The notes beneath the pieces were generated by a model, which had not been told where the DNA came from, did no database searches, and was given only the letters and a program-made list of their open reading frames with translations. Positions 56,955-64,000 of a stretch of DNA of 64,000 nucleotides are shown here, piece by piece; positions within the stretch are counted from its first letter, which is position 1, and each line of letters opens with the position of its first letter. This DNA is from Triticum aestivum (Eukaryota > Streptophyta > Magnoliopsida > Poales > Poaceae). A program made the translations under genes and the position numbers. The stretch lies in the NCBI RefSeq assembly GCF_018294505.1, contig NC_057814.1, positions 37,017,054-37,081,053 of the forward strand, written 5' to 3'.

Positions 56955-58086
56955 TCAATGCATAGTATAAGCAGTTTCTTGCAATTTTATCGTGTGGGAA
57001 ACATACAGAGGTGGAGGTACAGTTCCTCTCTCATAATAATTGCAAGTAGGAGCAGCAAGCACATGCATATTATATTCATCAGAATCATCATGTGCAATGG
57101 TAAAAGGCAACCCATCAATATAATCCTTAATAAAAGCAAACTTCTCCAATAGTGTAGTAGGGAGAATTCAAAAAGATAATAGGACTATCATGCGTGGGTG
57201 CAATAGCAAAAATTTCATGTTTAACATAAGGAACTATAGCAAGTTCATCTCCATAATCATAATTCATATTGGCATCTTGGCCACAAGCATAGCAAGCATC
57301 ATCAAAAAGGGATATTTCAAGAAAATCAACGGGATCATAACAATCATCATAGCAATCATCCTTCGGTAAGCACGAAGGGAAATTAAACAATGTATGAGTT
57401 GAAGAGTTACTCTCATTAGAAGGTGGGCACGGGTAGCTAATCCGCTCTTCCTCCTTTTGTTCTTCACTCTCCTCATCATCTTTTTCATCCAATGAGCTCA
57501 CAGTTTCATCAATTTCTTCTTCCATAGACTCCTGCAAAATATTAGTCTCTTCTTGGACAGCGGAGTAGTCCTCAATATATGGTTCAACATAGGTATTAGA
57601 AGCATAATTATCATAGCAATATTTAAGTATGGCAAATTTTTCAGATTTGTAAAGAGTAGCATCATACGTTTCAATCAAAGGAGCAATTTCATAAGCACCC
57701 TTAAAAGCAACAAATTCTTCAATTTGTTGAACATCATAGTAACTATAAACACCTTTAGCATACAAAAATAAGATTCCATTATCAATAAACTCACAATGGT
57801 AGGGAAGGTGTTTCTTAGGGTTTTCAGAACAACAAGTAATATCATATATTTCACATAAATTCCAAGCATAGCATTGCAAACGATTAATTTGACCCAATAG
57901 AATTTTCCCTTTTTCAGATATTCGGTGTCGCACATAACAAGCATGCTCATCTAAGGATTTTCCCTCAACTAAGCTAGTTAGGGTTTCAGCACGAGCACAT
58001 AGGGATCGAAGATGATCCATGTAAAAAACCTTCAGGAGTGTGATAGATTTTGAGTGGTTCTTCGAACATTGGTTCAGTAGGTACAA
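56955..58086 (-). pseudogene. Element B ORF, related to element A ORF
   Basis: The open frame from 58086 becomes protein-like at VFYMDHLRSLCARAETLTSL, continues through a Cys/Tyr-rich middle (LQCYAWNLCEIYDITCC, GVYSYYDVQQIEEFVAFKGAYEI) and an acidic region (SMEEEIDETVSSLDEKDDEE), and stops near 57127. A frameshift at about 57145 connects to FAFIKDYIDGLPFTIAHDD and YYERGTVPPPLYVSHTIKLQ, ending at 56955. Another frame with MFEEPLKIYHTPEGF lies just upstream. It has no gag-pol motif. The composition (acidic, Tyr, Cys) and position match the ORF of element A. Confidence 0.65.
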
Positions 58087-58243
58087 CTAATTTTTTGGTA
58101 TTTTGCGTTTCCTACCCATAACTAAAGATAGAAAACAACTAAGAATAGGAAATAAAAATTACTTAGTGACAAAGCAAACAAGCACACACGAGAATATTCA
58201 CCCCACGCTATTGCTCCCCGGTAACGGCGCCAGAAAAAGGTCT
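58087..58243 (-). promoter_or_regulatory. Element B leader and primer binding site
   Basis: The minus strand reads TGGCGCCGTTACCGGGG at about 58215-58232, one change from the tRNA-Asp site of element A, separated from the LTR by a short tttttc spacer. Confidence 0.8.
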
Positions 58244-59781
58244 TGATAACCCACAAGTATAGGGGATCAATTGTAGCCTCTTTCGATAAGTAAGAGTGTC
58301 GAACCCAACGAGGAGCTAAAGGTAGAACAAATATTCCCTCAAGTTCTATCGACCACCGATACAACTCTACGCACGCTTAACGTTCGCTTTACCTAGAATA
58401 AGTATAAAACTAGACGTACTTTGTAGGTGTTTTTGGATAGGTTTGCAAGAATATAAAGAGCACGTAAATAAAAATCTAGGGGATGTTAAAGTAAAGACAC
58501 AACTAAAGTAAATATAGCGAGTGTGGAAAAGTGGTGGTAGGAGTTGCGAAATTGTCTCTAAGCAATCGACTACTTTACTAGACCGATAGCAAGTTTTATG
58601 TGGGAGAGGCCACTGCTAGCATGTCATCCCTTACTTGGAATTCTATGCACTTATGATTGGAACTATTAGCAAGCATCCGCAACTACTAACGTTCATTAAG
58701 GTAAAACCCAACCATAGCATTAAGATATATTGGTCCCCCTTCAATCCCGTATGCATCAATTTCTATGCTAGGTTGAAGCTTCTGTCACTCTTGCCCTCCA
58801 ATACATAGTCCTATCAACATACAAGTAACCCTGTGGTGTGATCCATGCGCGCGCTCATATGATGGGCACCAAAGGACAGCAACATAACCACAAGCAAATT
58901 AAATCAATCATAGCAATTCATCAACCACCGATAAGACAACGAAAATCTACTCAGACATCATAGGATGGCAACACATCATTGGATAATAATATGAAGCATA
59001 AGGCACCATGTTCAAGTAGAGGGTACAGCGGGTTGCGGGAGAGTGGACCGCTGTAGATAGAGGGGGGAAGGTGATGGAGATGTTGGTGAAGATGGCGGAG
59101 GTGTTGATGAAGATTGCGGTGATGATGATGGTGGCCACGGCAGCGTTCCGGCGCCACCGGAGGAGAGGGGGAGAGGGGCCCCCTTCTTCCTCTTCTTCCT
59201 TGACCTCCTCCCTAGATGGGAGAAGGGTTTCCCCTCTGGTCCTTGGCCTCCATGGCATGGGAGGGGCGAGAGCCCCTCCGAGATTGGATCTGTCTTTCTG
59301 TCTCTCTCTGTTTCTGCGTTCTCCCCGCTGCCCTTTCACCGTTTCGTATATATATGGATATCCGTAACTCCAATTGGACTGAAACCTTCGCCGTGATTTT
59401 TTCCCGAAAATTAGCTTTCTTGCGGCCGAAGAAGGGCATCAACCGCCTTACGGGTGGCCCACGAGGGTCAGGGGCGCGCCCAGGGGGGCAGGTGCGCCCC
59501 CTACCTCGTGGCCACCTTGGGCACCGTCTCGCGTTGATTCTTCTTCCGAAATTTTCCAAATATTCCAAAAATATTCTCCCTCCATTTTTATCCCGTTTGG
59601 ATTCCGTTTGATATGGGGTTTCTGCGAAACATAAAACATGCAACAAACAGGAACTGGCACTGGGCACTGGATCACTATGTTAGTCCCAAAAATAGTATAA
59701 AAAGTTGCCAAAAAGTATATGAAAGTTGTATAATATTGGCATGGAACAATCAAAAATTATAGATATGATGGAGACGTATCA
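58244..59781 (-). repeat. 5' LTR of element B
   Basis: 1538 bases, TGATAACCCACAAG on the plus strand at its left edge and GACGTATCA at its right edge. A tatatatatgga TATA-like stretch lies at about 59347-59358. Confidence 0.93.
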
Positions 59782-59786
59782 GTCTC

Positions 59787-60216
59787 GTGGCTCTCCTCGG
59801 CAAGGATCTTGCCGAGGATCGTTGTCTTCTAATCCTCATCTGATCTTGAATATGTCTTCACAAAGATCTGCATGCCACCACAGAGGTGCCTCCCGAGTCC
59901 TGGCCCCACGTGGCTGATGGTGTTGGGGATGTGGGCTCAAAGGTGGCTCGCCCTGTTGGTGTTTGACGAGCCGCCCTGGCAAAGGGGCTTGCCGGGGTCG
60001 GTGAGGCCGCCCCGGCAATGGTCTTGCCGGGGGAACCTGCTTCGTCTTCCTGTCCTTCGCGTTCTTTGGCCTTCGTGTTGCTCTGGCTGTCTTGGGCTTC
60101 GGTTTTACCTCGGTTTACCTCCCCTGTTCTGCTTGGTGCGACCGTGGGCGCGGCTCCAACTGCCCGTGCACAGGTAAAGGGGTACAAAGGTGCGCCCCTT
60201 CTTTTGTACACCGACA
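59787..60216 (-). repeat. 5' LTR of the Gypsy element, outer part
   Basis: Resumes the LTR after element B and its GTCTC duplication and ends at GTACACCGACA, followed by the ATGGG target duplication. Confidence 0.95.
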
Positions 60217-60290
60217 ATGGGCCGTGGCGCCTTCTAGTTTTCCTCGTCGACGAGGTTGATGCCAGAGGCGACGCTTTGGTGGGTTGGCAT
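60217..60290 (-). pseudogene. 5' part of captured gene split by the Gypsy insertion
   Basis: The minus-strand ATG at 60290 opens MPTHQSVASGINLVDEEN, a TAG stop at 60234-60236, then KAPRP; the frame runs across the insertion into 9184. The family is not recognised. See the 3' part at 8551-9184. Confidence 0.5.
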
Positions 60291-60373
60291 GCTTGAAAAA
60301 GGTGGATGTGCTACAGGCTGCGCTTGTTGCCTCCGTGCGTCGCGTGCCGCCTAGGTTTATGCGCAGTATCGCT

Positions 60374-60412
60374 GGGTGGCGGGAAATCGGTGAGGAAATG
60401 GCGGGAAACGGT
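60374..60412 (-). promoter_or_regulatory. Two E2F-type motifs upstream of the captured gene
   Basis: TTTCCCGCC occurs twice on the minus strand, at 60378-60386 and 60400-60408, 22 bases apart and about 90-120 bases upstream of the ATG at 60290. This matches the plant E2F consensus TTTSSCGC that drives S-phase genes. A ttttatgaa TATA-like word lies farther upstream (about 60421-60429). Confidence 0.45.
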
Positions 60413-60621
60413 GGCGTGTTCATAAAACGCCATCAATTAATGGAAACTCAGCATAGAAGTACATGATGATCAGATGATCATTTATCCTAGTTAATTATGC
60501 ATGTAATAGTTTACTTTGGTGTGTGGAAATGTCATGTGTGTACTAGCCACCTATGTAATTGGATGTTTGCCGCTTATTACACACATCTTGTTTATGTGAA
60601 ACGTTTTTGTTCTCTTGGCTC
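60413..60621. other. Spacer before the 84-bp array
   Basis: AT-rich, no coding signal. It contains gatgatcagatgatca, a small palindrome, at about 60464-60479. Confidence 0.35.
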
Positions 60622-61114
60622 ATCAAAAACTGTTTATCCGAAGGAACTGTATGCCCTCCATTGCACACACCTTGATCTGGCTGAACCATTTCTGCTGCGT
60701 TGCCTAATCAAAAACAGTTCATCCGAGTGAACCGTATGCCGTATATCGCACACACCTTGATCTGGCTGACCGTTTCTTTGGTGTTGCCTAATCACAAACA
60801 GTTCATCCGAGTGAACTGTACGCCGTAATCACACACACCTTCATCTGGCTGCCCGTTTCTGTTGCTCCGCCTCTTCACAAACAATTTTTCTGACTGAACG
60901 GTACGCCGTATATCGCACACGCCTTCATCTGGCTGCCTGTTTCTTTTGTTCCGCCTCATCGCAAACAGTTTATTGAACTGAACTGTATGCCCCGCATCGC
61001 ACACGCAACTACAATCTGAACCGTGTTTGATGTATCCTTCATCGCAAACATTTTGCATCTTTTTTGACGGTTATTTTACATCGCCGTTTTCGTTTATTGC
61101 ATCGCATACAGTTT
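60622..61114. repeat. 84-bp tandem repeat, five units, right end of host segment
   Basis: Units start atcaaaaacagtt or similar at 60622, 60707, 60791, 60874 and 60958 (periods 83-85). Each carries tcatccgagtgaac, a cgccgtatatcgcacac block and tcatctggctg. Beyond 61010 related words (catcgcaaac, catcgcatacag) continue to the Gypsy LTR. This appears to be the subterminal array opposite the 45-bp array at 2078, although unit sequences differ. Confidence 0.75.
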
Positions 61115-61578
61115 CGTCAAAACCGGCGGATCTCGGGTAGGGGGTCCCGAACTGTGCGTCTAAGGTCGATGGTAACAGGAGACGGGGGACACAATGTTTA
61201 CCCAGGTTCAGGCCCTCTTGATGGAGGTAATACCCTACTTCCTGCTTGATTGATCTTGATGAATATGAGGATTACAAGAGTTGATCTACCACGAGATCGT
61301 AATGGCTAAACCCTAGACGTCTAGCTTGTATGATTATGATCGCCTCTACGGACTAAACCCTCCGGTTTATATAGACAAGGAGGGGCCTAGGGTTGTACAG
61401 AGTCGGTTTACAGAGGAAGGAATCTTCATATCCGAACGCCAAGCTTGCCATCCACGCAAAGGAGAGTCCCATTCGGACAGGGGAGGAAGTCTTCTGTCTT
61501 GTATCTTCATGGCCCATCAGTCCGGCCCACGTCATATAGCCCGGACGCCCGAGGACCCCTTTATCCAGGACTCCCTCA
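61115..61578 (-). repeat. 3' LTR of the second Gypsy element
   Basis: About 464 bases, running from aaaaccggcggatctcggg to a right end of ctccctca, whose complement TGAGGGAGTCCTGG is a familiar Triticeae Gypsy LTR start. The polypurine tract ggttcaggggctac (minus strand) follows at 61579-61592. A tttatatagac TATA-like word lies at 61366-61376. Confidence 0.75.
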
Positions 61579-62124
61579 GTAGCCCCTGAACCAGGCTTCA
61601 ATGACGATGTGTCCGGCACACAGATTGTCTTCGGCATTGCTAGGCGGGTTTGTCCTCCGAATACTTCAAAGTAGTCCTCGAACACAGAAAACGTGTCCGG
61701 CTCTGCAAAACAAGCTCCACATACAGCCTCAAAGAGTATAATATTTAACAAGTCCCATCTACTGACATCTTCTGTAGTGGGACACCACGTCTCTGCCCGG
61801 TCATTATTTCGAACCTTTTTTAGCCTCCCGCTCCGTGTTTCGAGATGCGGTTTCCATTGGCACGCTTTGTCAAAGCAGAGATCGTGTCCCCTTATCACGG
61901 GGTCCTCATTAATATGGGCGTGGGTAATCCAACCGTGTTGTTGGCGATCCCTCGGGAATAGGCAAGCTTTAAGGCCCGTGAGGAGGCGTTCGATATTCTT
62001 TCGCCTTTATAAAGGGGTACAGATCCGTCTTTCTGCCCCACGCCTACCTCTTCCTCAACCTTCCCAACCCCAGGCTCCAACGCCCAGGATTCGATTTCTT
62101 CCATTGTTACCAGGCCCTCTAGTT
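61579..62124 (+). promoter_or_regulatory. Promoter of antisense Transposase_28-type gene
   Basis: A TATA box, gcctttataaagggg, lies at about 62003-62017, some 110 bases before the ATG at 62125. The arrangement copies that of the B3 gene in the first Gypsy element (cctttataagg, start about 80 bases downstream). ORFs crossing this stretch are shadows. Confidence 0.55.
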
Positions 62125-64000
62125 ATGTCCGGATCCATCTCCCAAGGTAGGTGGGCACCCTCCTCGGTCACCGAGGAGGATATCGCGAAGCTTCGGAAGG
62201 CGAGGTACCTGACTGCGGAAATCCCCCACAGGCTCCCTACTAAAGGGCAGGTCATCCCCACACCAAAATCCGGCGAGAGGGTTGTATTCATCTCCCACTT
62301 CCTCCACGGGCTAGGGTTCGCTCTTCACCCCTTCGTTCGCAGCCTCATGTTCTATTATGGGCTAGATTTTCATGATCTAGCTCCGGACTCTTTTCTCCAC
62401 ATCTCGGCATTCGTCGTCGTGTGCGAAGCCTTTCTTCGCATCCCCCCACACTTCGCCCTATGGCTTAAGACTTTCAATGTGATGCCGAAGCTAGTCAACG
62501 GGGAACAAGCGGAGTGCGGCGGTGCTATGGTGAGCAAGCTTACCAACACTATCTGGCCAAAAGGCACCTTCATGGAAACCTCCAACTCATGGCAACCGGA
62601 GTGGTTCTATATCACCGAACCCCACGGCACCAAATGGGCAGCCGCACCTGTGTTCTGATCTGGCCCTCCATTGCGGCGCGCATCATGGGTAAATAAGGGG
62701 CTAGACTTTGGATCAGCTCAAGAAGTACAGACACTGCAAAGTCATATCCGGAGTATCCTCGAAAGGGATGTTGGCCTTATCAACGTGATCCAAGTGATGC
62801 TAGTCCGCCGGATCCTCCCGTGCGAGTGATGGCCTCTCCGTATGTGGGAGTTCAATCCGGAAGGACCGCGGACCCTTCAGCAATTCTTCGGCACAACGCA
62901 CGAAGGGATGTGGAAACTATTCCTCAAGACTCGAAAGCAGTGGCCGGACACATCAGAGGACATCGGTCTTGACTGCCACCATCGGGATTCCTCGGTAAGC
63001 ACCCAATTTCTGACCGCAACTCGATTTATTATCCCATGGCGATGTACTAAGAGTTCTATCTTTGACCAGGGCTGGATAAAGAAGGCAGAATGAATTAGGT
63101 GTTCAGCTCCACTTCCCGAAGACCCAGCCGATTCTGTGTTGACGAGGATGCTGGTCCCGACGCCTCAAGTGCCAGCGCAAGGGGGCAAGAAGAAGAGCGG
63201 AGAGGCCGAAAGCGACCTCCACTCTGCAGGTATGTCGGACACTATGTCCGGGGGGAGACTGAAGCTCCCTCTCCGAAAGACGAAGGGGAAGGAGAAGGTG
63301 ATATCCCATCCCCTCATGGGAGGAAAAGGGCTGCATCCGAAGACTTGGAGGTGGAAGCACCCAAGAGAGGGAAGGTATCCCTTCCATGTGGTTCAGGTTC
63401 CGAAGCCAATGTCGTCGCAAGGCACCTCTCTAGGGACAAGCCCCTTGCCGAATCGTAAGTGAACAAGGATGCTCTAGACATATCCCGTTCTTTTTGGGTT
63501 GCAGGGGTAACATTTAAATTATATGCTTGCAGTTCGGCCCATAGTCCACCCCGACAGTCCTCCTCATCAGGGGACTGAACTCCCGGGATGATGGAAAGTG
63601 AGATGCCTTCTCATGCTTCCTCGCCTCTTAGGGCGGACGACTTTGAGGTGTCATCTAGGAGAATCCCCCCTGACCATCAAGCGGCGTGGGGGACAATGAA
63701 AACAACGCCCGAGGGTGGTACTTCGATCATCAAGGGTCCAGGGGGCGCAGCCCCTACGAGGGCCAGCAATGAAGGCCCCGAACTATCCGGCTTACAGCCG
63801 AACATGACTCTAGGGTCGAGCCAATGTACCCCTTTGATGGGAATGCATACTCCTGCAGCAGCCTCCAGGAATCTGGAGGTTCCGGATACTCTGATGAGCA
63901 CATTACAAGTGTATCCATTTCAGAGGAACATTGTACCTTAATGGGTACGGTAGTTGAAAGGGTTCTGTCTGCGAGAAGCGGATTGAATGAAGCCTTCATG
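62125..64000 (+). pseudogene. Antisense Transposase_28-type ('putative gypsy type transposon') gene
   Basis: The first exon is open for 177 residues: SVTEEDIAKLRKARYLTAEI, FISHFLHGLGFALHPFVRSL, FVVVCEAFLRIPPHFALWLK. This is the domain called 'putative gypsy type transposon', found in antisense ORFs of Tat-type elements. After the stop at 62656-62658 coding-like sequence continues: IRSILERDVGLINVIQVMLVRR, a TGA near 62829, then WEFNPEGPRTLQQFFGTTHEG. An apparent intron runs from 62994 (gtaagc) to 63069 (accag). The next exon has MLVPTPQVPAQGGKKKSGEA and a donor near 63230. Further charged segments reach the window edge. It is broken by at least two stops. Function unknown. Confidence 0.75.

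Larger units (their letters stand above)
52214..59781 (-). mobile_element. Non-autonomous LTR retrotransposon (element B)
   Basis: LTRs read on the minus strand from TGATACGTCTCC to GGGTTATCA (the left copy has GGATTATCA). The perfect duplication GTCTC lies at 52209-52213 and 59782-59786. Size 7.57 kb. It has one long ORF without enzymatic domains and shares 3' internal sequence with element A, but its LTR differs over most of its length. Confidence 0.92.
9185..60216 (-). mobile_element. Ty3/gypsy LTR retrotransposon, Tat type, host of most nested insertions
   Basis: LTRs start TGTCGGTGTGGAACGAC and end GTACACCGACA. The element is flanked by the perfect 5-bp duplication ATGGG (9180-9184, 60217-60221). 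Coding order on the minus strand is gag, protease, RT, RNase H, a second archaeal-like RNase H region, integrase; then an antisense (plus) B3 gene, then the 3' LTR at the left. The second RNase H and the antisense extra ORF are hallmarks of the Tat lineage. Removing inserts (element A 31.3 kb, element B 7.6 kb, a 0.7-kb LTR-like piece) leaves about 11.4 kb. The family name is not known to me. Confidence 0.9.
61115..64000 (-). mobile_element. Second Ty3/gypsy element, partial
   Basis: Begins with an LTR and an antisense Transposase_28-type gene; gag-pol would lie to the right, outside the window. The LTR end near 61115 lacks the expected terminal ACCGACA, so the left boundary is damaged or the element was cut there. 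Confidence 0.7.

Overview
The window looks like intergenic DNA from a large Triticeae grass genome (wheat, Aegilops or a close relative). It is almost entirely transposable elements nested inside one another. I see no intact host gene, no rRNA and no CRISPR array. The taxonomic call rests on the element types: CACTA elements with ACTAATGGCGCACC subterminal repeats, a Copia LTR ending in the TTGGAGATATGCCCTAGAGG style, and TGATACGTCTCC LTRs. All of this is from memory of such genomes, not from a search.

Layout, outside in. (1) 1-1880: A-rich low-copy DNA, a scrap of LINE reverse transcriptase, then a degenerate root-cap-family gene. (2) About 1885-9184, continued at 60217-61114: an unclassified gene-bearing segment with tandem arrays near both ends (45-bp units left, 84-bp units right). 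It holds a broken GRF zinc-finger gene, an Ala-rich coiled-coil ORF, a ~500-bp tandem repeat array, a frameshifted plus-strand gene and a minus-strand gene whose promoter carries two E2F-like sites. (3) 9185-60216: a Ty3/gypsy element of Tat type, read on the minus strand, target duplication ATGGG, inserted inside that last gene. It carries gag, protease, RT, two RNase H regions and integrase, all damaged, plus an antisense B3-domain gene with its own TATA box. (4) 11133-42439: a non-autonomous LTR element ('element A', duplication CGCGC) inserted in the B3 gene. Its left LTR holds a 1.8-kb non-autonomous CACTA (11895-13707, duplication GTA). (5) 15518-36812: a Ty1/copia element on the minus strand (duplication GAGGG) inserted in the ORF of element A. 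(6) 20591-33919: a 13.3-kb CACTA element (duplication CAT) inserted in the Copia gag. It encodes a TNP2-type transposase, a second gene with a Ulp1-like C-terminus and a small third ORF with an RNase HI N-terminal/viroplasmin domain. (7) 25460-25815: a small hAT-like element (duplication CCCCCGGT) inside the CACTA. Separately, 'element B' (52214-59781, duplication GTCTC) interrupts the 5' LTR of the Gypsy, and a ~0.7-kb solo-LTR-like piece interrupts its pol. (8) 61115-64000: start of a second Gypsy element, with LTR and an antisense Transposase_28-type gene, running off the window.

The coding regions work as element machinery, not cellular genes. Nearly all are broken by stops or frameshifts. 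Many stops are TAG at places where the family would have Gln or Trp, which fits C-to-T decay at methylated cytosines. The least damaged ORF is the 84-residue third ORF of the CACTA (33033-33287).
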